Positions 1 to 9,766 are shown, numbered from the stretch's first letter. The stretch is DNA of 64,000 bases from Novosphingobium sp. ERN07 (GCF_012641335.1 NZ_JABAID010000009.1:78955-142954); one strand, 5' to 3'. The notes: generated by a model from the letters alone, not told the origin. Made by a program: numbers and translations.

Positions 1-618
1 GGCGTTTTCGCTGATCGAAAGAATGCGCACCACGCGCAGGCCTGCAGCCTTTGCATAGAGGTCTGCCCGCGCGCGCGCCTTTTTCATCGCTTCGATCCGC
101 GCCTCATCAAGCGCGCCATCGGGCGAATCGATCTGGAAGGCGGGGCCGTTCACCTGATTGGCCCCTGCCGCAACCAGCGTATCGATCACCTTGCCATACT
201 GGTCGAGCTTGCGCTGACGAACTGAAACCTGGTTGCTGGCCTGATAACCGATGATTACCGGGTCGCCCTGTTCATAGGAACCATCGGGCAGGCGCTTGGG
301 CTGGCCATAGACCGGATTGACCGAAAGATTGCTGGTCTGGATATCGCGTTCGGCAATGCCAGCCTTGCGCAGCGCTGCGATCACCGAAGTCATGCGCTGC
401 GCGTTCTCGGTCAGCGCTTCGCCTGCGGTCTTGCCTTGCGTAGTGACGCCGGCGGTGAACACGGCAAGGTCTGGCGTGCGTGCCGATTTGCCTTCTGCGG
501 CGATGTTCAGCAGCGTATTTCCTGCGCTGACGACCGGACCGTTCGACATGACCTGGGCCTGCGCTGCAAGAGGAACGAGGGCCGCTGCCGCGGCGGCGAA
601 AAGGAACATGCGCTTCAT
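1..618 (-). CDS. SIMPL-domain (DUF541) secreted protein, partial
   Basis: The reading frame starts at an ATG at 618 and runs off the window at position 1, so only about 206 N-terminal residues are visible. The start has a GGGAG ribosome site a few bases upstream. The first about 22 residues form a typical signal peptide (MKRMFLF then an alanine-rich stretch ending AQA), so the protein is exported. The following sequence, with IAAEGKSARTPDLAVFTAGV, a repeated pattern of alternating strands and the segment SNLSVNPVY, matches the SIMPL/DUF541 family (periplasmic or outer-membrane OMP26/BP26-like proteins). The biochemical role of the family is poorly defined; some members form channel-like oligomers. 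Family call is fairly sure, function is not. It points away from the GNAT gene's 3' end region but lies on the same strand downstream of it. Confidence 0.8.
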   Translation of the reverse strand, partial: MKRMFLFAAAAAALVPLAAQAQVMSNGPVVSAGNTLLNIAAEGKSARTPDLAVFTAGVTTQGKTAGEALTENAQRMTSVIAALRKAGIAERDIQTSNLSVNPVYGQPKRLPDGSYEQGDPVIIGYQASNQVSVRQRKLDQYGKVIDTLVAAGANQVNGPAFQIDSPDGALDEARIEAMKKARARADLYAKAAGLRVVRILSISENA

Positions 619-687
619 GTGGGGTATCTCCCGTAAGTGCTATTGCCGCCGATCTGGGCGCAGAGACGTTACAGGGCGATGAACCGT

Positions 688-1191
688 TCAGCGCAGGCTT
701 CGTTCCAGCACGGCCATGCGGTAACGATTGCCGTCACCATAGGGGAAGGGGCGCATCTTGCCCGTGCGGGCATAGCCGCGCCGTTCGTAGTATGCGATCA
801 GGTCGGTCCGCGCGTCGATCACGGTCATTTCCATGATAGTGGCCCCAAAGGCCTCGACCGCAAGGTCTTCGGCATCGGCGATCAATGCGCGGCCAAGCCC
901 TTCCGCCTGAAGGTCTGGATCGACGCATAGCATTCCGAGATAGGCCCGACTGGCACCCAGATTGCGAATGGTGACCGTACCAGCCAGCTTCCCGTCGATC
1001 CGCGCCACAAGAACACGCGCATCTGCATCCCCAATAGCATCTGCGATTTCGGCGTCGCTGGTGCGCTCGTCGTCGAGCAAGTCTGCTTCGTGCGTCCAGC
1101 CCCGTTTCGCGCTTTCGCCGCGATAGGCGCGTTCGACGAGCGCCCTTAATGCTGGTACATCGCCAGCCTCGGCAAGCCGGAAGCGGATCAT
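688..1191 (-). CDS. GNAT family N-acetyltransferase
   Basis: A 167-residue single-domain protein that should transfer an acetyl group from acetyl-CoA to an amine; the substrate cannot be read from the sequence. The fold is shown by the N-terminal IRFRLAEAGDVPALRALVERAY, the central strand LGMLCVDPDLQAEGLGRALI (acetyl-CoA pyrophosphate loop, Q/R-x-x-G-x-G/A type) at about residues 87-106, and the C-terminal YYERRGYARTG. It starts with ATG 4 bp after the pyrF stop codon on the same strand, so it is very likely the last gene of a LapA-pyrF-GNAT transcript. No membrane segment or signal peptide. Linkage to pyrimidine synthesis is probably only positional. Confidence 0.85.
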   Translation of the reverse strand: MIRFRLAEAGDVPALRALVERAYRGESAKRGWTHEADLLDDERTSDAEIADAIGDADARVLVARIDGKLAGTVTIRNLGASRAYLGMLCVDPDLQAEGLGRALIADAEDLAVEAFGATIMEMTVIDARTDLIAYYERRGYARTGKMRPFPYGDGNRYRMAVLERSLR

Positions 1192-1195
1192 CGGA

Positions 1196-1870
1196 TCAGA
1201 GCGTGCCTTCGATTGCGCGGGCAGCGGCCACCGGGTCTTCCGCGCGGGTTATTGGGCGACCGATGACGAGGACGCTGGCCCCGGCATCACGGGCGGCGCG
1301 GGGGGTGACAGACCGCTTCTGATCGCCCAGCTTGCCGTCGGCGGGGCGCAGGCCGGGCACTACGAAGTAGCCGTTCTTCCAGCGTTTGTGGATCGCACCC
1401 ACTTCATGTCCCGAACAGACGATGCCGTCCAGCCCGGCTTCCTGCGCCAGATCGGCAAGGCGGAGTGCCTGATCATGGGCGGAACCGCCCACGCCCATCG
1501 CGCCCATATCGGCATCGTCAAGGCTGGTAAGGACGGTAACCGCAACGACCTTGCAATGTTCGCCCGCAGCAGCCTTGGCATCTTCCATCATCGCGCGTCC
1601 GCCCGATGCGTGGACGGTGACGATGGCAGGTTCCAGCACGTGGATGGACTGCATCGCGCCCGCCACCGTGTTCGGAATGTCGTGCAGTTTCAGGTCGAGG
1701 AAAATCGGCAGGCCTGCCTTGGCCACTTCATGCACGCCGTGGTGTCCGTGCGCGCAAAAGAACTCCAGCCCCAGCTTCAGCCCACCGACGTGACCCTTCA
1801 CCTTTTGGGCAAGGGCAATCGCTGCGTCGAGGCGCGGCAGGTCGAGGGCAAGGTAGATCGGGTTGCTCAC
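1196..1870 (-). CDS. pyrF: orotidine 5'-phosphate decarboxylase
   Basis: Catalyses the last step of de novo UMP synthesis, decarboxylating OMP in the cytoplasm. The 224-residue length is normal for the bacterial class. The catalytic Lys-Asp-Lys-Asp array is visible as K32 (GLKLGLEFF) and the signature FLDLKLHDIPNT around D59, K61 and D64; the phosphate-binding loop VPGLRPA follows near residue 180. I chose the GTG at 1870 as start because it overlaps the stop of the LapA gene (GTGA) and gives the standard N-terminus SNPIYLALD. The same frame stays open much farther upstream, but that extension would overlap the LapA gene completely. Translational coupling to LapA is likely. Confidence 0.96.
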   Translation of the reverse strand: MSNPIYLALDLPRLDAAIALAQKVKGHVGGLKLGLEFFCAHGHHGVHEVAKAGLPIFLDLKLHDIPNTVAGAMQSIHVLEPAIVTVHASGGRAMMEDAKAAAGEHCKVVAVTVLTSLDDADMGAMGVGGSAHDQALRLADLAQEAGLDGIVCSGHEVGAIHKRWKNGYFVVPGLRPADGKLGDQKRSVTPRAARDAGASVLVIGRPITRAEDPVAAARAIEGTL

Positions 1871-2181
1871 GGGGTCTCGCTCTTGGTTTCCGCAGTTTGC
1901 GCGGCTTCGAGGTTGGTGGAGGTCAGCGATGGGGCCGTTTTCGCGGTCAACTGCGTTTCCAGATTGGCGATCCGTCGCAGCAACCGCCAGCGCGTGGCGC
2001 GATAGAGCAGCCATGTGGGAACAAGGCCTAGCAGGAACGCCAGAATAACCAGCGCGGGCAGCCGTGTTTCCAGCAGCAGGCCTTCCCAGATACGCACTTC
2101 GACAGGGTGCCAGTTGGCGGCGGTGAAGGCGGCCAGCAATGCAATGACGAGAACCCAGAAAATCGTGCGCAGCATTGTCAT
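1867..2181 (-). CDS. LapA domain membrane protein
   Basis: A small inner-membrane protein of 104 residues from the ATG at 2181, which is preceded by GGAG at 8 bp spacing; a second ATG lies two codons later. Two hydrophobic helices are clear, about residues 4-20 (LRTIFWVLVIALLAAFTAANW) and 39-60 (LPALVILAFLLGLVPTWLLY), with the short loop HPVEVRIWEG between them that is typical of the LapA (lipopolysaccharide assembly protein A, DUF1049) family. The tail is polar and rich in Thr, Ala and Glu. In Escherichia coli LapA works with LapB in controlling LPS synthesis, but alphaproteobacterial members next to pyrF have no proven role. It overlaps pyrF by 4 bp and is probably co-transcribed with it. 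Confidence 0.85.
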   Translation of the reverse strand: MTMLRTIFWVLVIALLAAFTAANWHPVEVRIWEGLLLETRLPALVILAFLLGLVPTWLLYRATRWRLLRRIANLETQLTAKTAPSLTSTNLEAAQTAETKSETP

Positions 2182-2313
2182 GCCTTTCGCTCCGTAAGCC
2201 ACCCGTCCTGCGGCGATGCTTAAGGCAGGTTGGCCTGCTTGGCGAGTCCCCCCGCGCTTTGCGATGTCCCGCATCATGCACCCCTGCGCAGGCAGGGGCG
2301 CAAGTGGTGTGGA

Positions 2314-3630
2314 TCAGGCCGCGCCAAACACCCGTGCGAAGATCGTGTCGATGGCCTTGAAGTGGTAGTCGAGGTTGAATTTGTCCTCGATTTGCTGCGC
2401 GGTCAGCGCCGCAGCCACTTCTTCGTCAGCCTTGAGCAGTTCCATCAGGTTCAACTGCCCGTCCGATTCCCACACCTTCATCGCATTGCGCTGCACCAGA
2501 CGGTAGGCGGTGTCGCGCTCAAGTCCGGCCTGCGTCAGAGCCAGCAGCACGCGCTGCGAGTGGACAAGGCCGCCCATCTTGTCGAGGTTCTTCTGCATAC
2601 GCTCAGGATAAACGACCAGCTTGTCGACCACCGAGGTCAGACGTGCGAGCGCAAAGTCGAGCGTGATCGTGGCGTCCGGGCCGATGAAGCGTTCGACCGA
2701 AGAGTGCGAAATATCGCGTTCGTGCCATAGCGCCACGTTTTCCAGCGCCGGGGTCACCGCAGAACGCACCATGCGGGCCAGACCGGTGAGGTTTTCGGTC
2801 AGAACCGGGTTGCGCTTGTGCGGCATGGCCGACGAGCCTTTCTGGCCGGGCGAGAAGTATTCTTCGGCTTCCAGCACTTCGGTACGCTGCAGGTGGCGCA
2901 CTTCCACGGCAAGGCGTTCGATGCTGCTGGCAATCACGCCCAGCGTTGCGAAGAACATCGCGTGGCGATCACGCGGGATCACCTGCGTCGAAACCGGCTC
3001 CACTGCCAGACCCAGCTTCTCGGCCACATATTCCTCGACCGAGGGATCGATGTTGGCAAACGTGCCCACCGCGCCCGAAATCGCGCAAGTCGCAACTTCC
3101 GCGCGTGCCGCCACAAGGCGGGCGCGGCAGCGGGTGAACTCGGCATAGGCTTCGGCCAGCTTCTTGCCGAATGTGGTCGGCTCGGCATGGATGCCGTGGC
3201 TGCGGCCGATGGTCGGCGTGTACTTGTGTTCGAAAGCGCGGCGCTTGATTGCCTCCAGCAGGGCATCAAGATCGGCTAGCAGCAGATCCGATGCGCGCGC
3301 AAGCTGCACGCTGAGCGTGGTATCGAGCACGTCGGAGCTGGTCATGCCCTGGTGCATGAAGCGCGCTTCGGGGCCGACCTGCTGCGCCACCCAATCAAGG
3401 AACGCGATTACGTCGTGCTTGGTCACGGCCTCGATCGCATCGATGGCGGCAACGTCGATGGCGGGGTTGGTTGCCCACCAGTCCCACAGTGCCTTGGCGC
3501 CGCTTGGCGGTACGACGCCCAGTTCGCCTAGCTTCTCGGTGGCGTGCGCTTCGATCTCGAACCAGATGCGGTAGCGGGCTTCGGGTTCCCATATCGCGGT
3601 CATCGCGGGGCGGGCGTAACGGGGGACCAT
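2314..3630 (-). CDS. purB: adenylosuccinate lyase
   Basis: Cleaves SAICAR to AICAR and adenylosuccinate to AMP in purine synthesis, releasing fumarate. The 438-residue protein starts at MVPRYARPAMTAIW, the standard PurB N-terminus; the frame is open for 24 more codons upstream but that part is not homologous-looking. Key segments are HQGMTSSDVLDT (substrate His and Thr-Ser-Ser loop), GRSHGIHAEP (general acid His region), and the fumarase/aspartase superfamily signature GSSAMPHKRNP with its catalytic serine. Cytoplasmic homotetramer by family. It stands alone between LapA and the acyltransferase gene, all on the minus strand, with 107 bp upstream available for a promoter. Confidence 0.96.
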   Translation of the reverse strand: MVPRYARPAMTAIWEPEARYRIWFEIEAHATEKLGELGVVPPSGAKALWDWWATNPAIDVAAIDAIEAVTKHDVIAFLDWVAQQVGPEARFMHQGMTSSDVLDTTLSVQLARASDLLLADLDALLEAIKRRAFEHKYTPTIGRSHGIHAEPTTFGKKLAEAYAEFTRCRARLVAARAEVATCAISGAVGTFANIDPSVEEYVAEKLGLAVEPVSTQVIPRDRHAMFFATLGVIASSIERLAVEVRHLQRTEVLEAEEYFSPGQKGSSAMPHKRNPVLTENLTGLARMVRSAVTPALENVALWHERDISHSSVERFIGPDATITLDFALARLTSVVDKLVVYPERMQKNLDKMGGLVHSQRVLLALTQAGLERDTAYRLVQRNAMKVWESDGQLNLMELLKADEEVAAALTAQQIEDKFNLDYHFKAIDTIFARVFGAA

Positions 3631-3737
3631 GTTCGACTCCGATGCAGTTCTTGGCGCTTGGCTTATGCCGGGGCCGCTAGGGAAGGGGGCGCGCAATGGC
3701 AAGGGGCAACACGCCTCGTGGCATGATCACGCCGTAA

Positions 3738-5621
3738 TCACAGAGCCGGAAAATCCTCGGCGAAGCGTTTGACTACAGCTTGGGCGCTCCATTCGCTAAG
3801 GTGGGTCCAGTCGTGGTAGACCGCCTTGCCCTGCCGCATCAGCGCGCAGCCCTTGGCATCGCACAGCACTTGCGCCGGATCGAAATAGCGGGTGCCGGGC
3901 AGACGTGTGGCCTCAGCGGCGAGCAGTGGGTTGATGCGATGGCCTTCGGCCCGCTCGCGGGGATAGGACGCCGGGCAGGCGATGTTGATATAGGCAAGGC
4001 ACCGCAAATAGCCGCCCTCCATTGCATCGCCTGCTGCGGCAGCGGTCGGTGCGTTGGCGATGATGATCAGGCGCGTGGACGGCGGCAGCGTGGCCCGCAC
4101 CTGTTCGATGCCTTTGGCCACGGCTTTCCAGCCAGCCTCTGACGAGCGGCCCACACTTTTCAGCGTGGCCGTGTTGAACATTTCGCGCTCCCAGCGTTGT
4201 GCCCAGATGATCGTACCGATCTTCCGGTCCCGGACGATCCGGGCGAGTCGATCCGGCCGACTGGCGCAGTCTTTCGCCATGTCCGAACGGTCGCGAAAGT
4301 TGGTGAGTCCGGGCAGGCCCAGGCAGCCGGGTGAGGTCAGCAGGGCACCTTCGCCATAGCGTTCGGTCAGGGCCGGGAAATATTGGCGCGCAAAGCTGTC
4401 GCCATAGACGATGTAAAGCAGCGGCGCGTTGCCGGGCGGAATGATCTGCCACACCCGTTCACCGGGCGGCGCGTGATTGCCCAGCGTTGCGCTGACCGGC
4501 GCGCTGCGCGGCTCCAGCTTGCGCCAATGCGCGGCAAGGCCCGGCACCAGCACGGCGGCCAGCATCGCACCGCACCCCAGCACCAGCGCCATCGGATTGC
4601 GTAGTGCCCGCCCGTTTCGCACGGGGCGCTCCACCAAATGATGCGAAGCGAAGCCAAGCAGCACGGCCAGCGTCACCGTCCCGCCCACGATCCACAGTGG
4701 CGGTTCACCCAGCCACACATAATCCAGCGTTGCCAGAAGCGGATTGTGCCACAGATAGATGCCATACGACGATGCGCCGATGGCCGTCAGCGGCGCAAGG
4801 CTCAGTAGCTTGCCCGCCAGGTTTGCGGGGGCAGCATGGCGCAGCACCAGCGCTGCGCCGCTCACCGGCAGCAGCAGTGCCCATCCCGGAGTCGTTGCGG
4901 GTGTGGCCAGAACATAGCCCGCGAATATCATCGCCAGGCCTGTCAGTGCAGCCCATCCGCGCGGACGGGCCGCAGGCAGAATGGCGCAGATCGCGCCTGC
5001 CAACAGTTCCCAAGCTCGCGTTGGTAGGGCAAAAAACGCCAGTGCCGGATCGTATGCTCGGACAAGCAATCCTGCCGCGAATGAGGCCAGTGCCAGCGTC
5101 GCAAAAGCCATCAGCATTGCGCGGCCAGTGTTCAACGAAAGTCGGGTGCCGAATTTGAGCAGGGCCAGCACCAGCAGTGGAAACACGATGTAGAACTGCT
5201 CTTCCGCTGAAAGCGTCCACAAGTGCAGCAGCGGCGCAAAGCCCTCGTCGTCGTCGAAATAGCCGGTCTTTTGCGCAAACAGCATGTTCGCCACGAAGAG
5301 TGCGCTGGCAATGGTCGCTTGGCCGAGCTTGCGAAAATCTGGCGGGATCATCGTGGCCCAAGCCAGCAATAGGCTGGCCAGCAGCACCGGAAACAGCGCG
5401 GGCAATATACGGCGCGCGCGTCTTTCGTAGAAGTGGAACAGGGTAAAGCGCTGCTGCGCCACATCGTCCAGAATGGTGCGCGTGATCAGGTAGCCGCTGA
5501 TCACGAAGAACACGTCCACACCGGCAAAGCCGCCGCCCAGAAGCGGCACCCAGGCGTGGAACAGCACGACCGGGATCACTGCGATCGCGCGCAGCCCTTC
5601 GATTTCACGCCTGTATTGCAA
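3738..5621 (-). CDS. OafA/YrhL-type acyltransferase with C-terminal SGNH domain
   Basis: A 627-residue inner-membrane enzyme expected to O-acetylate a surface glycan (LPS, capsule or exopolysaccharide). It starts MQYRREIEGLRAIAVIPVVLFHA, the acyltransferase-3 signature with the conserved His in the first helix, followed by FVISGYLITRTI and about ten hydrophobic helices to residue about 370. The remainder is a soluble SGNH-like domain: GDSFARQYFP around residue 407 carries the nucleophile serine block and DWTHLSEWSA near the C-terminus carries the Asp-x-x-His pair. By family, the membrane part moves acetyl groups across the membrane and the SGNH part transfers them. No glycan cluster surrounds it, so the acceptor is unknown. 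Confidence 0.92.
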   Translation of the reverse strand: MQYRREIEGLRAIAVIPVVLFHAWVPLLGGGFAGVDVFFVISGYLITRTILDDVAQQRFTLFHFYERRARRILPALFPVLLASLLLAWATMIPPDFRKLGQATIASALFVANMLFAQKTGYFDDDEGFAPLLHLWTLSAEEQFYIVFPLLVLALLKFGTRLSLNTGRAMLMAFATLALASFAAGLLVRAYDPALAFFALPTRAWELLAGAICAILPAARPRGWAALTGLAMIFAGYVLATPATTPGWALLLPVSGAALVLRHAAPANLAGKLLSLAPLTAIGASSYGIYLWHNPLLATLDYVWLGEPPLWIVGGTVTLAVLLGFASHHLVERPVRNGRALRNPMALVLGCGAMLAAVLVPGLAAHWRKLEPRSAPVSATLGNHAPPGERVWQIIPPGNAPLLYIVYGDSFARQYFPALTERYGEGALLTSPGCLGLPGLTNFRDRSDMAKDCASRPDRLARIVRDRKIGTIIWAQRWEREMFNTATLKSVGRSSEAGWKAVAKGIEQVRATLPPSTRLIIIANAPTAAAAGDAMEGGYLRCLAYINIACPASYPRERAEGHRINPLLAAEATRLPGTRYFDPAQVLCDAKGCALMRQGKAVYHDWTHLSEWSAQAVVKRFAEDFPAL

Positions 5622-5690
5622 GTGCTGCCCGCCAATGCCCTGTTGATCGGCACAGTGGCGGATCGTTGGGGGCGGCGCAACCGGCTCGCT

Positions 5691-6428
5691 TCAGATCAGG
5701 CCTTTGGCCTTCAGTGAGGTATGACCTTCGCGTCCGATGATAATGTGATCGTGCACCGTCATGCCCATCAGACGTGCCGCTTCCATGATCTTTTGCGTAA
5801 TCTGAATATCCGCACGACTCGGCTGGGGAGAGCCGGAAGGGTGGTTGTGGACAAGGATCATCGCTGCCGCGCCCACATCTAGCCCCTTCTTGATCACTTC
5901 GCGCGTGTAGATCGGGCTTTCATCAAGCGTGCCGTCACCGACCAGATGATCGAGAATCAGCAGGTTCTGCGAATTGAGATAGAGTACGCGGACCCGCTCC
6001 ACATTCAGGTGGGCCATGTCGATGTGGAGATAGTCCAGCAGCGCCTGCCAGTTTGATAGTACCGGCTGTTCGCGCACTGTCGTTCGCGCAAGGCGCCGTG
6101 CGGCCAGCGCCACGATGTGCAGCGCCGCAGCACTGGTTTCGCCCATATTCGGATGCAGTGCCAGCGCTTGGGGATCGGCGTTCAAAACGCCGGCGAGACT
6201 GCCGAAGCGCTGCACCAGCGATCTTGCGATAGGCTTGGTGTCGATGCGCGGGCGCACCACCATCAGCAGGTATTCGATCACCTCGTGATCGGCCAGCGCA
6301 TCGTCACCGCCCGACATCAGCCGTTTGCGCAGCCGCGCGCGATGGCCGCTAGGATCTGCGCCGTCGAACGACGATTTTCCGCCGTTTGCAGCGTTCTGTT
6401 CAGGAAAGAGTCGGGTCTGGTCGGCCAT
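5691..6428 (-). CDS. radC: RadC family JAB-domain protein
   Basis: A 245-residue protein with an N-terminal helix-hairpin-helix-like region (LADHEVIEYLLMVVRPR to about residue 115) and a C-terminal JAB/MPN metalloprotease-like domain. The zinc-binding JAMM motif is complete: E-rich strand, then VHNHPSGSPQPSRAD with H194, H196 and D207. Despite its name, RadC is not established as a DNA repair enzyme; family members are often linked with recombination or mobile DNA, and activity is unproven. It is transcribed divergently from the ydbH-like gene, with an 86-bp gap between the two ATG codons, so they share a promoter region. Confidence 0.9.
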   Translation of the reverse strand: MADQTRLFPEQNAANGGKSSFDGADPSGHRARLRKRLMSGGDDALADHEVIEYLLMVVRPRIDTKPIARSLVQRFGSLAGVLNADPQALALHPNMGETSAAALHIVALAARRLARTTVREQPVLSNWQALLDYLHIDMAHLNVERVRVLYLNSQNLLILDHLVGDGTLDESPIYTREVIKKGLDVGAAAMILVHNHPSGSPQPSRADIQITQKIMEAARLMGMTVHDHIIIGREGHTSLKAKGLI

Positions 6429-6514
6429 TCAACTCCTCGCGGGCACCGAAACGGGGCCAGTGCGTTCAACGCCGTGCATTGCCCAAGCTGCGGGAGTGCG
6501 CAAGAAGGGGGCAG

Positions 6515-9500
6515 ATGGCAGATCGTTTCGAAATGGCGGAAGTCGGCGCCGGGGCAGGTGTCGATCCTGCGCCAAAACCTGCGCGCAAGTGGCGGCGTGC
6601 CGGTCTGTCTGTGCTTGCCGTCATTGCCGTGGCGGGGGGCGGTCTGTGGCTGTCGAAGGAACGGTTGGCGGATCGAATCATCCTCAGCCAGCTTGAAGCC
6701 TATGGCCTGCCTGCAACTTATGAGATCGAAAGCATCGGTCCCGGCCAGCAGGTGCTCAAAAACCTCGTCGTGGGTGATCCGAAGCGTCCAGACCTTACCG
6801 TCGAACGCGTGTTGGTTGCGATCCGCTACCGTTGGGGCACCCCCGTTGTCAGCGGGGTTACGCTCGTCCGGCCAAGGGTTTACGGGCAATATCTGAATGA
6901 AAAGTTGAGCTTCGGTACACTCGACAAAGTGCTGTTTGCTCCCAAGACAGACGATGCGCCTTTCGCCCTGCCAGCGCTTGATCTCAGGATCGAGGATGGA
7001 CGCGGGCTGATGCTGACGGATTATGGCAAAATCGGTCTTGCGCTCGAAGGGCGGGGGCAGTTGCAGGACGGCTTTGCCGGAACGCTGGCGGCGGTCGCGC
7101 CAAACCTTGCCATGTCCGGCTGCACAGCCGGAAAGGCCGATCTGTTCGGCAGGATCTCGATCCGTGAAGCACGGCCCTCACTTTCAGGCCCGCTGCGTCT
7201 GGCAAGCCTGAACTGTGATGGCAGTGCCCACAGCGGTCCTTTTACCGCGCAGTTGGATGCCATTGCCGACAAGGATTTCGCAGGACTGACCGGCAATGTT
7301 GCCTTGCGCGGACAGAAACTGGCATTCCCCGGCGTGTCGGCAGAATCGCTCGCGCTCGACACGCGCCTCGCGTTGCGTGATGGTGCGGTCACCGGTCGGG
7401 TGCAGGCCAACGCGGGCGGCGTTGTCAGCGATGGCGTGCGCTTCGGCCTGCTTGGCGTGGACGGCGCGATCCGTGCGCGCGATGGTTTTGGCAAGTCGGA
7501 ATTTCGGGGCGCATTGCAAGGTGAGGGGCTGCGCCAGGGCGCTGGCCTTGTCAGCGCTCTGGACTCCGCCCAGCGTAGTGCCAGCGGCACGCTGCTGGCC
7601 CCGATGCTGGCGCAGATGCGCCGCAGCCTTGGTCGGGAAGAACGCGGCAGTCGCCTGACGGGCGAAGTCACTTTGCGGCACAATGGCGATGCGCTGTCGG
7701 TGGTGATCCCACAGGCGCAGCTGACCGGCGGCAGCGGGCAGGCGCTGCTCACGCTCTCGCGCTTCCAGCTTGCCAGCGGCGGCAAGGTAAATGGTGACAA
7801 AGATGGCCCGCCGCTTTTCGCTGGCAATATCACGACTGGCGGTGCGGGTCTTCCGCGTATCACCGGGCGGATGGAGCGCGGGCGCGCAGGGCAGGCCCTG
7901 TTCCGCCTGACGATGGCACCGTGGCGGGCAGAGGGCGGCGCGCTTGCCATCCCGGAAATGATGATTGCGCAGGTGCCTGATGGTTCGCTCGGCTTTTCCG
8001 GCACCGCGCAGATTTCTGGCGCAATTCCGGGCGGTTCAGTCCAGAACCTCGTCCTGCCTGTCAACGGTAGCTATGGTGCGCGGGGAGAGCTTGCGCTGTG
8101 GAAGCGCTGCGTCAGCACACGCTTTGATCGCCTTGTCGTCGGTAGCGTTGCGGTGGACGGCAACACGCTGGCACTGTGTCCGCCGGGCGGCTCTGCCATC
8201 GTGCGCAATGGGTCTGCGGGCTTGCGACTCGCTGCAGGAACGCCGGGGCTGGAACTCACCGGTAGCCTTGCCGACACGCCGGTTCGGGTGAAGACCGGCG
8301 CTGTCGGTTTCGCATGGCCAGGCACGCTCGCCGCCAAGGCTGTGGAAGTCACGCTCGGCCCGCCCGAAACCGCCTCACGCTTTCGCCTTGCCGATCTCGA
8401 CGCGAAGCTGGGCAAGGACTTCACCGGCAATTTCGGTGGGGTTGAGGCCAGCCTCGCGGCAGTCCCGCTCAACATCGCCAATGCATCGGGCCAATGGCGT
8501 TTTGCTGGCGGTGCGCTGACGATTTCAGGCGCCGGCTTTAACCTGACCGACCGGCTCGACCCTGCCCGGTTCGAGATGCTGCGCAGCGAAGGTGCAACGC
8601 TCACGCTGGCCGACAATCGCATCACCGCCAATGCCTTGCTACGCGAAGCGAAGACAATGCGCGAAGTCGGCTCTGCCGCGATCCGCCACGATTTGTCTAC
8701 AGGTACAGGCCACACCGATCTCGCCGTGCCCAATCTGGTGTTCGACAAGGGCTTCCAGCCCGCGCAATTGACTCGCCTTGCGTTGGGCGTCGTCGCGAAT
8801 GTCGAAGGCAAGGTTACCGGCACCGGGCGCATCGACTGGAACTCGCGCACGGTCACCAGCACCGGCAATTTCGGCACTGACAGTATGGACCTTGCCGCCG
8901 CGTTCGGCCCGGCGAAGGGCCTGAAGGGGCGCATCGCATTCACCGACCTGCTCGGCATGGTCAGCGCGCCGCACCAGAAGGTTACCGTCGCCTCGATCAA
9001 CCCTGGTATCGAAGTGAACGACGGCGTGATCGATCTCACCCTGCTACCCGATCAGGTCCTGCGCCTCCACGATGCGCGCTGGCCCTTCCTGGCCGGGACG
9101 CTGGTGCTCGAACCAACCGATCTTCGCCTCGGCATTGCCGAAGCGCGGCGCTACACGCTTACCGTCAACGGCATCGATGCCGCCAAATTCATCGAGAAGA
9201 TGGAACTGGGCAACCTTGCCGCCACCGGCACGTTCGACGGCCAGTTCCCGCTGGTATTCGATGCCAATGGCGGCCGGATCGAGGAAGGCACGCTCGTTTC
9301 CCGCGCGCCCGGCGGCAACGTGTCCTATGTCGGCGCACTGACCTATGAAAACATGGGGGCGATGGCGAACTTCGCTTTCGACGCGCTCAAATCGCTGGAC
9401 TACAAGACGATGGCCATCGCCATGCGCGGCGATCTCGAAGGCGATATCGTGACGAACGTAAAGTTCGACGGCGTGAAACAGGGCGCTGGCACCAAACAAA

Positions 9501-9766
9501 ACTTCATTACGAAGCAGGTGGCCAACCTGCCGATCCAGTTCAACGTCAACATTCGCGCGCCGTTCTACCAGATCATGACATCGTTCAAGGCGATGTACGA
9601 CCCGGCCTTCGTCAAGGACCCGCGCACGCTCGGGCTCGTCGATGCGCAGGGCCGCGCCCTTCAACGCTTCGGAAATGGCGTGCGCCCCGGCGGTACCCCG
9701 GTCATCGTGCTTCCCGGACAACAACAAAACAACATTCAGCCTGCAGAAAGCGGAAACATGCCATGA
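6515..9766 (+). CDS. YdbH family intermembrane phospholipid transport protein
   Basis: A 1083-residue AsmA-like bridge protein. It has one N-terminal inner-membrane anchor (about residues 24-44, GLSVLAVIAVAGGGLWL) and a very long periplasmic part made of repeating beta-strand pairs, the layout of the YdbH/TamB/YhdP group that forms hydrophobic grooves for phospholipid movement to the outer membrane. The C-terminal VANLPIQFNVNIRAPFYQI followed by FKAMYDP is characteristic of the YdbH family. I chose the ATG at 6515, preceded by AAGGGGG, over an earlier in-frame ATG at 6386 that overlaps radC. It is followed with a 4-bp overlap by a YnbE-like lipoprotein and then a YdbL-like protein, reproducing the E. 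coli ydbH-ynbE-ydbL set. Confidence 0.9.
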   Translation: MADRFEMAEVGAGAGVDPAPKPARKWRRAGLSVLAVIAVAGGGLWLSKERLADRIILSQLEAYGLPATYEIESIGPGQQVLKNLVVGDPKRPDLTVERVLVAIRYRWGTPVVSGVTLVRPRVYGQYLNEKLSFGTLDKVLFAPKTDDAPFALPALDLRIEDGRGLMLTDYGKIGLALEGRGQLQDGFAGTLAAVAPNLAMSGCTAGKADLFGRISIREARPSLSGPLRLASLNCDGSAHSGPFTAQLDAIADKDFAGLTGNVALRGQKLAFPGVSAESLALDTRLALRDGAVTGRVQANAGGVVSDGVRFGLLGVDGAIRARDGFGKSEFRGALQGEGLRQGAGLVSALDSAQRSASGTLLAPMLAQMRRSLGREERGSRLTGEVTLRHNGDALSVVIPQAQLTGGSGQALLTLSRFQLASGGKVNGDKDGPPLFAGNITTGGAGLPRITGRMERGRAGQALFRLTMAPWRAEGGALAIPEMMIAQVPDGSLGFSGTAQISGAIPGGSVQNLVLPVNGSYGARGELALWKRCVSTRFDRLVVGSVAVDGNTLALCPPGGSAIVRNGSAGLRLAAGTPGLELTGSLADTPVRVKTGAVGFAWPGTLAAKAVEVTLGPPETASRFRLADLDAKLGKDFTGNFGGVEASLAAVPLNIANASGQWRFAGGALTISGAGFNLTDRLDPARFEMLRSEGATLTLADNRITANALLREAKTMREVGSAAIRHDLSTGTGHTDLAVPNLVFDKGFQPAQLTRLALGVVANVEGKVTGTGRIDWNSRTVTSTGNFGTDSMDLAAAFGPAKGLKGRIAFTDLLGMVSAPHQKVTVASINPGIEVNDGVIDLTLLPDQVLRLHDARWPFLAGTLVLEPTDLRLGIAEARRYTLTVNGIDAAKFIEKMELGNLAATGTFDGQFPLVFDANGGRIEEGTLVSRAPGGNVSYVGALTYENMGAMANFAFDALKSLDYKTMAIAMRGDLEGDIVTNVKFDGVKQGAGTKQNFITKQVANLPIQFNVNIRAPFYQIMTSFKAMYDPAFVKDPRTLGLVDAQGRALQRFGNGVRPGGTPVIVLPGQQQNNIQPAESGNMP